Below are positions 1 to 8,817 of a stretch of 35,449 nucleotides of DNA, piece by piece (the stretch's first letter is position 1; every line of letters starts with the position of its first letter). The translations under genes and the position numbers were made by a program. A model generated the notes under the pieces. That model did not search any database, was not told the DNA's origin, and saw only the letters and a program-made list of their open reading frames with translations. The stretch is from contig JAEWZB010000039.1 in the NCBI GenBank assembly GCA_023395515.1, positions 1 through 35,449 of the forward strand. Reading direction: 5' to 3'. The DNA is from Bacillota bacterium (GTDB lineage Bacteria > Bacillota > Syntrophomonadia > Syntrophomonadales > Syntrophomonadaceae).

Positions 1-259
1 GGGTATCGGCTGCGGAAGGGTCAACTCTACCTAGTTCTTCAACGGCTAAAGCGTAAGCTATATAGTCAAATCCTGCTCCGCCATATTGTTCTGGAAAAGG
101 CAGTCCGGTTAATCCCAATTCAGCAATACCCTTAAATACTTCGGGGTCATACTTTTCCAGTTCGTCTCTTTCTGCTACTTTGGGGGCTAATACGTTTTCG
201 GCAAAGTCTCTTACCGACTTCTTAATCATTTCATGTTCATCGGATAGTTTGAAAAACAT
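1..259 (-). CDS. acyl-CoA dehydrogenase, N-terminal part (cut by window edge)
   Basis: The start codon is at 257-259 and an AGGAGGA ribosome site lies just upstream (about 271-278). The gene runs off the left edge, leaving about 86 codons. The protein begins MFFKLSDEHEMIKKSVRDFA and continues with a PEQYGGAG segment, which matches the helical N-terminal domain of FAD-dependent acyl-CoA dehydrogenases. These oxidise acyl-CoA to trans-2-enoyl-CoA and pass electrons to ETF; some clostridial members work as enoyl- or acryloyl-CoA reductases. It is the last visible gene of the minus-strand cluster, 25 nt after the CoA-transferase. Chain-length preference and the catalytic glutamate lie outside the window. 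Confidence 0.9.
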   Translation of the reverse strand, partial: MFFKLSDEHEMIKKSVRDFAENVLAPKVAERDELEKYDPEVFKGIAELGLTGLPFPEQYGGAGFDYIAYALAVEELGRVDPSAADT

Positions 260-284
260 AACTTAAGAAATCCTCCTATAACAT

Positions 285-1589
285 CTATAAAGATAATTTA
301 TAAATTTCTTTAAATTGATCTTTAATTTCATCTTTAAATTTAGGGTCAGCTATTTCTATTAATAATCTGGCTCTTTCTTGAATATTTTTGCCGCGTAAAT
401 GGGCAATACCATATTCAGTTACCACATAATCCACATCATTACGCGGGGTACTTACGGCATCACCTGGTTTAAAATTAGCTACGATTCTAGAAATAGTACC
501 ATTTTTAGCGGTGGCCGGCATGGCAATTATGGATTTTCCATCTTTAGCCCAAGTTGCCCCGCGCACAAAATCCATTTGTCCACCGATACCGCTAAATTGT
601 CTGGCATTAATAGTTTCAGCACATACCTGGCCCATACAGTCAACTTGTAAGGCCGAATTAACTGAAAACATCTTTTCATTTTGGGCAATTACATGAGAGT
701 TATTTATATAATCAACCGGATAAAATTCTACCACTGGATTTTCATGCAACCATTCATAAAGTTTAGTAGTTCCGGAAGCAAAAGTAGCTACGGTTTTATT
801 TTTATGCAAGGTCTTTCTTTTACCAGTTATAACACCTGCTTTGATTAGCTCCATGGCGCCATCAGAAATTAACTCGGTGTGAATACCCAGATCATTCTTT
901 TCACCCAAGAACTCCATAATAGCATTAGGAATAGCACCCATGCCTAATTGTAAACAGGCGCCATCTTCAACTAATTGCGCAATATTTTTACCTATTGCTT
1001 CTTCCACCGGGCCTATTTTAGGTTTTTCCATTACTAATAGATCTTGATTGCTTTCTACAAAGTAATCGATTTCTGTAACATGAATTAAGGTATCTCCAAA
1101 AATACGCGGCATTTTACTATTAACTTCAGCTATTACTAAAGTTGCTGCTTCAACTGCAGCCCGTTCGTAGTCAACTGAAATACCAAAAGTACAATAACCA
1201 AATTTATCTGGTTCTGATACATGGATTATAGCTACATTAAGCGGAATAATTCCTTGCCGGAAAGCACCCGGACAATCCGAAAAGTGCATGGGTACAAAGC
1301 TGGCTCTACCCTCTTGCACAGCTTTTCTGGTATTAGTACCGGCAAATACGGTAGCATGATTAATACAGGTGAAATCAATCTCATCCCCACAATATAGGGC
1401 TGGCCCCATAGCTAAACCATGAATAAAAGTTACATCTTTTAATTCTTGTTCCCTTTTTATTATAGCTGCTGCCATTAACTGCGGTTCACCAGTCGCATGG
1501 CCATAAGAAATATTGTCACCACTTTTAACCATAGCAGCAGCTTGATCGGCACTAACCTTGCGGGACTCATAATACTCTTTCCAAGTCAT
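285..1589 (-). CDS. acetyl-CoA hydrolase/transferase family CoA-transferase (4-hydroxybutyrate / butyrate:acetate type)
   Basis: This enzyme should exchange CoA between acetyl-CoA and an organic acid. It matches the AbfT/butyryl-CoA:acetate CoA-transferase family in length (about 434 aa) and motifs. Counting from the upstream in-frame ATG at 1608-1610, the motif LGIHTE ends in the likely catalytic Glu246, which forms the glutamyl-CoA intermediate, and a GGQMDF motif lies at 343-348. I chose the second ATG (1587-1589) because a GGAG lies upstream of it and family members begin near the MTWKEYY segment; the longer form adds seven residues with no ribosome site. It is about 61 nt downstream of the SDR gene and probably activates the acid handled by the cluster. 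Substrate is unknown. A second, divergent family member lies at 22.2-23.6 kb. Confidence 0.88.
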   Translation of the reverse strand: MTWKEYYESRKVSADQAAAMVKSGDNISYGHATGEPQLMAAAIIKREQELKDVTFIHGLAMGPALYCGDEIDFTCINHATVFAGTNTRKAVQEGRASFVPMHFSDCPGAFRQGIIPLNVAIIHVSEPDKFGYCTFGISVDYERAAVEAATLVIAEVNSKMPRIFGDTLIHVTEIDYFVESNQDLLVMEKPKIGPVEEAIGKNIAQLVEDGACLQLGMGAIPNAIMEFLGEKNDLGIHTELISDGAMELIKAGVITGKRKTLHKNKTVATFASGTTKLYEWLHENPVVEFYPVDYINNSHVIAQNEKMFSVNSALQVDCMGQVCAETINARQFSGIGGQMDFVRGATWAKDGKSIIAMPATAKNGTISRIVANFKPGDAVSTPRNDVDYVVTEYGIAHLRGKNIQERARLLIEIADPKFKDEIKDQFKEIYKLSL

Positions 1590-1650
1590 TGCTATACACG
1601 CTCCAATCATTATTATAGATATCCTGCTTTAATTGCTAATTAGTTACTAT

Positions 1651-2412
1651 TTACATACACAAGTAACCACCATCGACATAAAGGATATGACCATTCATAT
1701 AGTCCGAGGCTTCAGAAGCTAAGAAAACAGCCGGTCCCACAATATCATCCAAAGTTCCCCATTTGCCCATGGGTATTCGGCTAGTTAATTCATCAAATGC
1801 TTCTTTATCATCCATCAGCTTCTGATTTAACTCGGTTAAAAAGTAACCGGGACCCAATCCATTAACATTAATTCCCAAGGGTGCCCATTCTAAGGCTAAT
1901 ACTTTAGTAAGCTGAACTAATGCACCTTTGCTGGCTGCATATGGTCCCCGATTAGGCTGGGCCACCGTTCCCAAGAGGGAAGTAATATTAATTACCTTCC
2001 CCTTACGGTTTGCCACCATAATTTTGCCCACTTCTTTACAACATAGAAAAGCACCTTTAAGATTTACCTCAATTACCGCATCCCAATCTTTTTCACTCAT
2101 ATCCACACATGAATTTCTTCTTTGAATGCCGGCATTATTAACTAAAATATCTATAGTTCCAAATTCTTCGAGCACTACATTAACCATTCTTTTCACATTA
2201 TCAGCATCACAAACATTAGCTTCAACCGCTAGAGCTTTTCTGCCGCTATTTTCAATCTTAGCAGCTACAACTTGTGCTGCTTTTATATCTAAATCAATTA
2301 CTGCTACATCAGCACCTGCCTGGGCAAGTCCCAGGGCTATTGCTTCCCCCAGTCCTCGCCCGGCCCCGGTAACTAAGGCTACTTTGCCCGATATATCAAA
2401 GTTGGCAGCCAT
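1651..2412 (-). CDS. SDR-family oxidoreductase, gluconate 5-dehydrogenase-like
   Basis: A classical short-chain dehydrogenase of 253 aa with every expected motif: the cofactor loop TGAGRGLG at 15-22, NNAG at 92-95, catalytic Ser145 and the Tyr158/Lys162 pair (YAASK). NNAGIQRR followed later by GPGYF resembles gluconate 5-dehydrogenases and 2-deoxy-gluconate (KduD-type) dehydrogenases, so a polyol-acid or hydroxyacid substrate is plausible. The family reaction is NAD(P)-dependent alcohol/ketone interconversion in the cytoplasm. A strong AGGAGGG site precedes the start, only 14 nt after dctM, so it is almost certainly cotranscribed with the TRAP genes and may act on the imported substrate. The specific substrate is inference. 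Confidence 0.85.
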   Translation of the reverse strand: MAANFDISGKVALVTGAGRGLGEAIALGLAQAGADVAVIDLDIKAAQVVAAKIENSGRKALAVEANVCDADNVKRMVNVVLEEFGTIDILVNNAGIQRRNSCVDMSEKDWDAVIEVNLKGAFLCCKEVGKIMVANRKGKVINITSLLGTVAQPNRGPYAASKGALVQLTKVLALEWAPLGINVNGLGPGYFLTELNQKLMDDKEAFDELTSRIPMGKWGTLDDIVGPAVFLASEASDYMNGHILYVDGGYLCM

Positions 2413-2426
2413 TAACTATAACCCTC

Positions 2427-3728
2427 CTATCCCAGCAGATGAACAATTGCTAATGATAAGCTAGGAATAAATGTGGTTAATAACAAGACCGGAATACATA
2501 CGGCAATAAAGCCTAATATTGGTTTAACCAATTTGTCCATAGTCTGCCCGGACAACTTACAAGCCACAAATATATTACAAGCAAAAGGTGGAGATATCAT
2601 ACCAATTTCCAGGTTTAAGAGCATAATCGCCGCAAAGTGCAAGGGATCAATGCCAAATGCTTTAGCTGCCGGCACTAATATAGGAGCAAATAATAATATA
2701 GCGGTATTAGTTTCCATAAACATACCGATTATTATTAAGAGCACGTTTACTACCAGCAGGAAAGTAACCGGAGAGTCAGTAACACCTAATATAAAGTTGG
2801 TAAAAGCTGTGGCACATTGGCCAAAAGTAAACATGGTACTGGGAATAGCTGCAAAAGCTATTAATAAGCATATAGTCGCACTAGTAATAGCACTCTTTTT
2901 TGTAACGCTCCACAGGCCTTCAGTACTCTTTTCCTTAAATAACAAGGGATAAATAACCCAGCCGGCTATTAAACCATAGACAACTGCTACGGCTCCGGCT
3001 TCCGTCGGGGTCATGATTCCGCCATAAACTCCCACAAAGATAATTAAAGGCATTAATAAAGCTACTAGACCTTTAGGCAATGATCTACCTATACCGGCAA
3101 AATAAGATTTAGCCGTAAAGGGAGAGGTATCTTGAATCTCGTACTTGGCATAAAATACTCTATTATAAATAACATAAGCGGCAGTTAATAAAACCCCCGG
3201 CACTAAAGTCGTTAACCATACCTGGTGAACTGGTAACCCGGCCGTTAAAGCAAAAACAACCCCGGGAATACTGGGAGGTATAAGAATACCTAAAAACCCG
3301 GACGCCGCTATAAGGGAAGCCGCATAATCTTTCTTATAACCGGACTTAACCATTTCCGGCAGCATCATGCTTCCCACTGCACTAACGGTAGCAACTGAAG
3401 ATCCGCTTATAGTTCCGAAAAGTGCGGAAGTTATTATAGCGGTAGCACCTACACTACCTTTAATACGTCCCACTATAGAACGAACAAAGGTTACTAACGC
3501 TTCAGTTATTCCGCCTAAGGTCATGATATCACCAGCATATATAAAAGCCGGAATGGCTAAATAAGCAAAGGAGTTCAGGTTTTTAAATATAGCACCCGGA
3601 ACGGTAGCAATAGATATGCCTCCAGCCAACATGCTAATGATACCTGCTAATCCAACCGAAAACGGGATAGGAATTCTTAAACAAGCCAAAATCATAAATG
3701 CAGTTATAAATATTAATACAAGTACCAT
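2427..3728 (-). CDS. dctM: TRAP transporter large permease subunit (DctM)
   Basis: A 433-aa, very hydrophobic protein with about a dozen predicted membrane segments and the glycine/proline-rich loops typical of DctM, for example SGSSVATVSAVG, GILIPPSIPG and the MFMETNTAIL segment. DctM is the Na+-driven channel subunit of tripartite ATP-independent periplasmic transporters. Its start codon shares one base with the dctQ stop codon (TAATG at 3726-3730), so translation of the two is probably coupled. Three TRAP genes occur in the order dctP-dctQ-dctM. The usual substrates are C4-dicarboxylates, sugar acids or other organic acids; which one applies here cannot be read from the permease. Confidence 0.95.
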   Translation of the reverse strand: MVLVLIFITAFMILACLRIPIPFSVGLAGIISMLAGGISIATVPGAIFKNLNSFAYLAIPAFIYAGDIMTLGGITEALVTFVRSIVGRIKGSVGATAIITSALFGTISGSSVATVSAVGSMMLPEMVKSGYKKDYAASLIAASGFLGILIPPSIPGVVFALTAGLPVHQVWLTTLVPGVLLTAAYVIYNRVFYAKYEIQDTSPFTAKSYFAGIGRSLPKGLVALLMPLIIFVGVYGGIMTPTEAGAVAVVYGLIAGWVIYPLLFKEKSTEGLWSVTKKSAITSATICLLIAFAAIPSTMFTFGQCATAFTNFILGVTDSPVTFLLVVNVLLIIIGMFMETNTAILLFAPILVPAAKAFGIDPLHFAAIMLLNLEIGMISPPFACNIFVACKLSGQTMDKLVKPILGFIAVCIPVLLLTTFIPSLSLAIVHLLG

Positions 3729-4279
3729 TAGGAGTTTTCACCTCCGTCCAGAAATTCGAATCCGATGGCACCCCGGCCATTTAAGTTAAGAACAATTAGA
3801 GCCATAGTATGAATTAAACTGAAAAATAGTCCTGCAAACATGAATGCTACTACTATCCACATGGGTAATAACATGGCTGCGGAAAGAGACTGCATATTAT
3901 GAATATCAATCATATACTTCCAGCATTCCCAACTGATAAAAGCCAGAATTACGGTAGTAATCGCATCTCTGACCACATTAACTTTGGTGGCAGCCTTATA
4001 ACGTCTTTCATCATCAGGATATTTATTAGAAATCATTACTTCTAAAACATTTATTTCTATATGCTGTCTTTCTTTAGTGGCAATACCAGCTCCTACATAG
4101 GTAGTTGCTATAAACAGAAAACGGATTAACTCTTCCGACCAACCTAAGGGAATTTCCAGAATATATCTAAATACAACTTGTACTACCATTAAAAATAACA
4201 TAATTAGAAATATGCCTACTGCAACTGCATATTCGAATTTAGTTAATCTTTCGATATTTCTATCCAGGAAATCAATCAC
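3728..4279 (-). CDS. dctQ: TRAP transporter small permease subunit (DctQ)
   Basis: A 183-aa membrane protein with four predicted transmembrane helices, the standard DctQ size and topology. The segment IPLGWSEELIRFLFI matches the conserved WxEE(L/V)xR region of the family. The start is GTG (4277-4279), preceded by GGAGGTG at a 9-nt spacing. The cytoplasmic loop between helices 2 and 3 is longer and more charged than usual (KYPDDERRYKAATK). DctQ forms the membrane complex with DctM. It sits about 90 nt downstream of dctP, with two competing hairpins in that gap that could lower its expression relative to the binding protein. Confidence 0.93.
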   Translation of the reverse strand: MIDFLDRNIERLTKFEYAVAVGIFLIMLFLMVVQVVFRYILEIPLGWSEELIRFLFIATTYVGAGIATKERQHIEINVLEVMISNKYPDDERRYKAATKVNVVRDAITTVILAFISWECWKYMIDIHNMQSLSAAMLLPMWIVVAFMFAGLFFSLIHTMALIVLNLNGRGAIGFEFLDGGENS

Positions 4280-4302
4280 TATTGATTACACCTCCGTTTA
4301 AA

Positions 4303-4351
4303 AGATAAAGGGGGGCGTCCTTTATCTAAAACCTACTGCCTAACGCCCCCC
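4303..4351 (-). promoter_or_regulatory. two mutually exclusive hairpins between dctP and dctQ
   Basis: In the minus-strand transcript after the dctP stop, one 9-bp stem pairs 4343-4351 with 4310-4318 (GGGGGGCGT/ACGCCCCCC, 24-nt loop). A second 9-bp stem pairs 4319-4327 with 4303-4311 (AGATAAAGG/CCTTTATCT, 7-nt loop) and is followed by a short T-run. The stems overlap, so only one can form at a time. The likely role is partial termination or protection of the dctP 3' end, giving more binding protein than permease. Confidence 0.6.
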
Positions 4352-4370
4352 TGGTGACTAGTTAGCTATC

Positions 4371-5429
4371 TTAAAAGCCAGCATGTTCTTTAAGGCGTTT
4401 CATAATGTCATCGCCATAAACTTTAGTTACATTTTCATCATTCCAGGTTGCTACAGCAGCTTCTTTAAAGGCAGCTTCCAGCTCTGGAGTACGGTCAATA
4501 ATTTCACAACCGCTTCTCTTTTCCATATCGGCAAAGAATAAGTCAACATCGCCACGGTTTAATTCAACTTGATGATCAACTGCTTTTTCAGTTGCTTCTT
4601 TGATAATTTGTTGTTGTTCCGGGGTAAAGGAATTAAATAAGTCTTTATTAATTATTACTTGCATTGCACTATACATATGGTTAGTTTTAGTTACATATTT
4701 GTTAAATGCATCAAGACCAAAGGAGTAAGTGATGATAGGACCATTATCTTGACCATCAACTGCTTTTTGTTGTAATCCGGTAGCTAGCTCCGTAATTGCC
4801 ATCGGAGTAGGCAGTGTACCTAAAGCTTTAAAGAAAGCTAAGAACATGGGAGTTTCAGGAGTTCTAATTTTCATACCTTTTAGGTCTGCGCCACTCTTAA
4901 TAGGATGTTTGGAGTTAGTCAGTCCACGGAAATCGTTTTCCCCATGGCCTAATACAATGATATTTTTGCCTTCACAAACTTTAGCAAAATGCTCGCCAAT
5001 CCAACCTTTGCGGTATAAGGAATCTGCTTCTTCATAGTTTTTAAATAAATAAGGTAAGTTTACAAAACCTAATTCAGGAATAACAGAAGCTATGGCCATA
5101 TCAGCAGTCCATACTATATCCAGATCTCCGCGCATAGCAGCTTCAACAGTTTCACGTTCGCCGCCATGTACACCACCGAATTCAAGAATAGGTTTAATTT
5201 GACCATTAGTTTTTTCTTCGATTTCCTTAGCCCATTCGATAGCAGCTCTGGTATAAGAATGCTCAGGAGCTACTGTTGATGCAACGTGTAATGTAATGGG
5301 TTTAACTTCATCGCCACCACCAGGAGTGTTATTGGCATCATTACCATTATTACCACCACAGCCAACAATACTTACCATGAACATCATAGCCAGAATTAGA
5401 GCAATCATTTTGGTTGTTTTCTTTTTCAT
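4371..5429 (-). CDS. dctP: TRAP transporter substrate-binding lipoprotein (DctP)
   Basis: A 352-aa solute-binding protein. The N-terminus is a lipoprotein signal ending in a lipobox (SIVGC) with Cys24 as lipidation site, followed by a Gly/Asn-rich linker, so it is anchored outside the membrane. The DctP fold is supported by the MKIRTPETPMF stretch, whose arginine normally binds the substrate carboxylate, and by GLQQKAVDGQDN further on. An AAGGAGG site precedes the ATG. It lies 146 nt after the dehydratase activator gene. This points to uptake of a carboxylic acid that feeds the dehydratase/CoA module; exact ligand unknown. Confidence 0.95.
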   Translation of the reverse strand: MKKKTTKMIALILAMMFMVSIVGCGGNNGNDANNTPGGGDEVKPITLHVASTVAPEHSYTRAAIEWAKEIEEKTNGQIKPILEFGGVHGGERETVEAAMRGDLDIVWTADMAIASVIPELGFVNLPYLFKNYEEADSLYRKGWIGEHFAKVCEGKNIIVLGHGENDFRGLTNSKHPIKSGADLKGMKIRTPETPMFLAFFKALGTLPTPMAITELATGLQQKAVDGQDNGPIITYSFGLDAFNKYVTKTNHMYSAMQVIINKDLFNSFTPEQQQIIKEATEKAVDHQVELNRGDVDLFFADMEKRSGCEIIDRTPELEAAFKEAAVATWNDENVTKVYGDDIMKRLKEHAGF

Positions 5430-5575
5430 TTATGGTCCTCCTTAAAATTTGTTATAAGTTGAATTAGTGTTCGAGTATTCAGTTGTCTTTCATGACTTTT
5501 CTTAAGGCAGCTAGCACCTCCTCATTAATAAATGGCAGTAGGTAACAAATATATGGGAAAATCTTTAATTTTTAT

Positions 5576-6349
5576 TTAATTAAGCTTCTCAAATCCTAAT
5601 ATTGCTGCACCTAAAGCTCCTGTTAATTGAGGCTGGGGGGAAGTACTGATATTTACTTTCAATGCTCTTTGCATAGCTCGTACCACAGCAGTATTCTGTG
5701 CTACTCCACCAGTCATAACTACTTCAGGAGTTAGACCAACCCGATTAACTAACCCTGCTACCCTTCTGGCAATAGACTCATGAATACCTGCGACTACATC
5801 TGCCCGGGGCTTACCCGCCGATAGTTGTGATATAACTTCAGATTCAGCAAATACCGTACAGGTGCTGCTTATAGGAAGCACCTCGCTAGCTTCGGCTTCC
5901 AGATCAGCTAATTCAGATACATCACTTTCTAAAACTCTGGACATAACTTCAAGAAATCGCCCAGTCCCTGCTGCACACTTTTCATTCATTACAAAGTTCA
6001 TTACATTGCCATTAGCATCCAGTTTAATAGCTTTGGCGTCCTGTCCGCCTATATCAATAATGGTGCGGACATTAGGAACTAAAAAGTGTACACCTTTAGC
6101 ATGGCAAGATATTTCACTAATCTGTTCATCAGCATCTTTATAATAATTGCGGCCATAACCGGTAGCGACAACTTTCAATATATCTTCCCGGTTAAGGTTG
6201 GCATCCTTTAAAGCTTGTTCCAAAGCTCTTTTGGGCCCGGTAGTTCCTGTGCCTACGGGAATAACTACTCCGGCTACTATTTCTTTACCGTCTTTTAAAA
6301 TTACAACCTTGGAGGCAGAGGACCCAATATCGACTCCCATAGTATACAA
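5576..6349 (-). CDS. 2-hydroxyacyl-CoA dehydratase activator (BadF/BadG/HgdC ATPase family)
   Basis: A 257-aa archerase-type ATPase of the ASKHA fold. The phosphate loop DIGSSASK is at 7-14, DIGGQDAKAI near 99-108, and the two cysteines that hold the homodimer-bridging [4Fe-4S] cluster are Cys125 (EKCAAGTG) and Cys164 (SSTCTVFAESEV). MTGGVAQN is the second nucleotide motif. In this family ATP hydrolysis drives transfer of one low-potential electron to the dehydratase. The start is TTG, with GGAGG 9 nt upstream; an in-frame ATG three codons later lacks good spacing. It follows the beta-type subunit by about 29 nt, the usual arrangement. The protein should be oxygen-sensitive. Confidence 0.95.
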   Translation of the reverse strand: MYTMGVDIGSSASKVVILKDGKEIVAGVVIPVGTGTTGPKRALEQALKDANLNREDILKVVATGYGRNYYKDADEQISEISCHAKGVHFLVPNVRTIIDIGGQDAKAIKLDANGNVMNFVMNEKCAAGTGRFLEVMSRVLESDVSELADLEAEASEVLPISSTCTVFAESEVISQLSAGKPRADVVAGIHESIARRVAGLVNRVGLTPEVVMTGGVAQNTAVVRAMQRALKVNISTSPQPQLTGALGAAILGFEKLN

Positions 6350-6378
6350 AGGTATTTTCCTCCTTAATATTAACTAAG

Positions 6379-7515
6379 TTATCTATTAATAATCATTTCT
6401 GTAAAAGCTTGTAATCTGGTACGAGCTTGTTCTAAGGATTCCATTTGTTGCTCAGACTCAATATAAACATGGGGTACTCCGGCATCATCCAAGTCTTGCT
6501 TCATAAACGGATAATCATATTCCTCGGGATCACAGAATTTCATCATTAAAACGATTACTCCATCAGCTTGCTTTTCTTTAGCTATTTCAGCCAGCATGGA
6601 ACCCCTAAGTTTTAAAGGATCTGCTACACAGGAACATCCTTCGAAAACCGCAAACTTTCTAGCTAACCTATCAAAAGGATCATTACCGGCCGGAATTGGA
6701 GTTCTAAATTGTCTCGAACCTTGAGCCAGGTCATCACTTACAATAGCAATGTTGAAGTTTTCCATAATCTTCAATAGTTCATAAGGTTCTTCAGTAATTC
6801 CGGTAACTACAACTTTAGTACCTGTGAATTCATGAACCGGTAACTGATTTAATTCATCAATAAGTTCTTTCACCCATACCGTATGCTTTTCTTTAGGCAC
6901 AAAGAAAGACGATTTGATAACCATGTGCCGCACATAAGGTGTAATAACATCCAGATGATCTTCTGCTATAGCAAAGAAATTCATCATAGTTTGGCGGTGC
7001 ATATTGTATACCTCAATACTTAAAGCCAATATTTCGTCAGTTACTTCCCGGCCCCCAACTTTTCTTAATTCTTGGGCAATTTTACGGTATTCATCGGCAG
7101 TATAATTAATGCCTGCTTCAATTTTTCTATGGTCAGGTAATGCTAACCCTATTACCGGCGGATGGGGCAAAGCATATTCCAGCATCAAAGGTATACATCT
7201 CATGGTGTCACAAGTATTAGGTGAAATAATAGCATCTAACTTGCGATAAGCACCATTTAAGGCTAATTCCATAACTGCTTTCATTATTGAACAGCAAAAG
7301 GCTTGCAGGAATTCACCGGCTTTATTTATAGAAACATTTCCACCCCATAAACCAACCGGCAGCATACCGGCGGCATGGATTATTTCTTCTGGTCCGTGAA
7401 TAGGCAGCCAACCTACCGCTTTACCACCAGTTTCATTTTTCCATTCTTCCACCATCCGGCTAGGATGATGAGCAGCATATTCAAATTGTCCCAGGATTTT
7501 TTCTAAATTAGTCAC
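6379..7515 (-). CDS. 2-hydroxyacyl-CoA dehydratase, beta-type subunit (HgdB/HadC-like)
   Basis: About 378 aa, the length of HadC/FldC/HgdB subunits. Cysteine-containing motifs typical of the family are present: FCCSI, SPNTCDTMRC, and near the C-terminus KFCDPEEYDYP, which with LEQARTRLQAF is diagnostic. It binds a [4Fe-4S] cluster and forms a heterodimer that dehydrates (R)-2-hydroxyacyl-CoA to 2-enoyl-CoA by a ketyl-radical mechanism. I prefer the GTG start at 7513-7515, because the only good ribosome site (GAGGAGGT) lies 8 nt before it and inside the longer form, which begins at an ATG at 7534-7536. It is adjacent to the alpha-type subunit and the activator. Benzoyl-CoA reductase-like subunits are related, but only two subunits are present here. 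Confidence 0.93.
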   Translation of the reverse strand: MTNLEKILGQFEYAAHHPSRMVEEWKNETGGKAVGWLPIHGPEEIIHAAGMLPVGLWGGNVSINKAGEFLQAFCCSIMKAVMELALNGAYRKLDAIISPNTCDTMRCIPLMLEYALPHPPVIGLALPDHRKIEAGINYTADEYRKIAQELRKVGGREVTDEILALSIEVYNMHRQTMMNFFAIAEDHLDVITPYVRHMVIKSSFFVPKEKHTVWVKELIDELNQLPVHEFTGTKVVVTGITEEPYELLKIMENFNIAIVSDDLAQGSRQFRTPIPAGNDPFDRLARKFAVFEGCSCVADPLKLRGSMLAEIAKEKQADGVIVLMMKFCDPEEYDYPFMKQDLDDAGVPHVYIESEQQMESLEQARTRLQAFTEMIINR

Positions 7516-7544
7516 AGTAAATACCTCCTCATCCATTTCTCAAA

Positions 7545-8753
7545 TTATTTTCTCTTTTGCTCAATTATCTCAAACAGCGCTTGGACACGAGTTTCATATT
7601 GAGCTTCGGAGAAAGCACGAGGATCATCCTGGTCACCATCGACTAATACCACTGGGGTTCCCACTGCTTTAGTTACTTCTTTAGCCAAAGCATTCATAGC
7701 AAAGTCTTGGTTTTTACAGCTACGATTACAGTGCATTAAAACACCGTCGACCTCAAACTCTTCAATCAACCGCAACATATTTTTATATCTATAACCGAAC
7801 TCACGATTAGTAAAATTACCCATGTAAGCTTTGGCCATGCTTTCTAAATTACCTACCTCATAATTTACTGCCCAGTTATCCGGATAGGTAGAAGCTACCA
7901 TACATGCATCTTTTTCCTTTAGAGTTCTGCTCATAATCCTTAAATTAAACCAAAATGGTATACCATCCCAAAGGATACGGTATTTTTCATTTTGAATATA
8001 TCCTTCACCACGGTCTTTCTTTTCCTGCAGTTCGTTCTTTAATAAGGTAAAGAAATCAACTGCAACTTGACTGCCCCTGGAACATACTATTTGGGCCATA
8101 TAGTTAAACATATCTAAACCGTTAAGGGGAGAGGGTTTAGCTTTACCCATATTCATGACATCCCGCCATAAAGAAGCAGCTTCATTAGACAATCTCTGTG
8201 ATTCCAGAAAACGTTCTTCATTAAAGGGTTTGCCGCATATTTCTGCCAGTTGCTGTTTAGCATGTTCAAATTGTCCTACTATATATTTAACGGCATGCTC
8301 GTCTGGAGCAGGGTTATAACTAAAAGGTAAATCTATCATTATTAAAGGAATATCTAGTCTACGGGCTAATATCTCATACCATTTGGTAACTGTATTACAA
8401 ATATTATTACAGCACATGAGCATATCAGGCTTGGGCAGTTTTCCGGCTGCCGAATCGCCTGCTTCCACATAGCCTAAGTTAACCCGGGCATAGGAACAAA
8501 TATCATTAGAATAGCCATGCGCTTCTGCTACTTCCAGCATTTCCATAGATCCTTTTTTAGCAGCTATAGCAGCAGCATGGTTTTCAGGATAAACAGTCAC
8601 TACATCCATGGCTTCCAATAATTCTCTAGGTGCAATAGAAGTAACCCAGGCCACTTTTCTGCCGTCCTCATTAGCCTTAAGCGCATCTTCTATATATTCA
8701 GCTTGAATTTTTTTTATCGCATCTTTAGCGGATAATCCTTGAATGTCATACAT
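7545..8753 (-). CDS. 2-hydroxyacyl-CoA dehydratase, alpha-type subunit (HadB/FldB-like)
   Basis: 402 aa, close to HadB/FldB and shorter than glutamate-pathway HgdA. Cysteines likely to bind the cluster include Cys86 (ICSYAR), Cys114/115 and Cys119 (CCNNICNT) and Cys342/346 (HCNRSCKNQDF). This subunit forms the dehydratase active site with the neighbouring beta-type subunit. The start ATG (8751-8753) has AGGAGG 10 nt upstream, directly beside a long hairpin at 8770-8807. Upstream of that lies one copy of the 135-nt structured repeat, so this gene may be controlled separately from the thiolase genes before it. Candidate substrates include lactoyl-, 2-hydroxybutyryl- and other 2-hydroxyacyl-CoAs; none can be chosen from sequence alone. 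Confidence 0.93.
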   Translation of the reverse strand: MYDIQGLSAKDAIKKIQAEYIEDALKANEDGRKVAWVTSIAPRELLEAMDVVTVYPENHAAAIAAKKGSMEMLEVAEAHGYSNDICSYARVNLGYVEAGDSAAGKLPKPDMLMCCNNICNTVTKWYEILARRLDIPLIMIDLPFSYNPAPDEHAVKYIVGQFEHAKQQLAEICGKPFNEERFLESQRLSNEAASLWRDVMNMGKAKPSPLNGLDMFNYMAQIVCSRGSQVAVDFFTLLKNELQEKKDRGEGYIQNEKYRILWDGIPFWFNLRIMSRTLKEKDACMVASTYPDNWAVNYEVGNLESMAKAYMGNFTNREFGYRYKNMLRLIEEFEVDGVLMHCNRSCKNQDFAMNALAKEVTKAVGTPVVLVDGDQDDPRAFSEAQYETRVQALFEIIEQKRK

Positions 8754-8769
8754 AAATGCTTAACCTCCT

Positions 8770-8807
8770 GTTTGTGGTGGTCCCTACCTAAGTAGGGACC
8801 GACAAAC
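8770..8807 (-). promoter_or_regulatory. hairpin directly beside the ribosome site of the dehydratase alpha gene
   Basis: A perfect 9-bp stem pairs 8779-8787 with 8792-8800 around a 4-nt loop. It is extended by an outer 6-bp pairing (8770-8775 with 8802-8807). On the minus-strand mRNA its foot touches the AGGAGG at 8764-8769. It could stabilise a processed 5' end or tune access to the ribosome site. There is no T-run, so a terminator is unlikely. Confidence 0.6.
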
Positions 8808-8817
8808 TGTTATACTT

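Noticed and set aside
5455..5535. Possible leader peptide upstream of dctP
   Set aside because: GAGGAG is present, but the only starts next to it are too close or give a frame that ends almost at once; no supporting feature.
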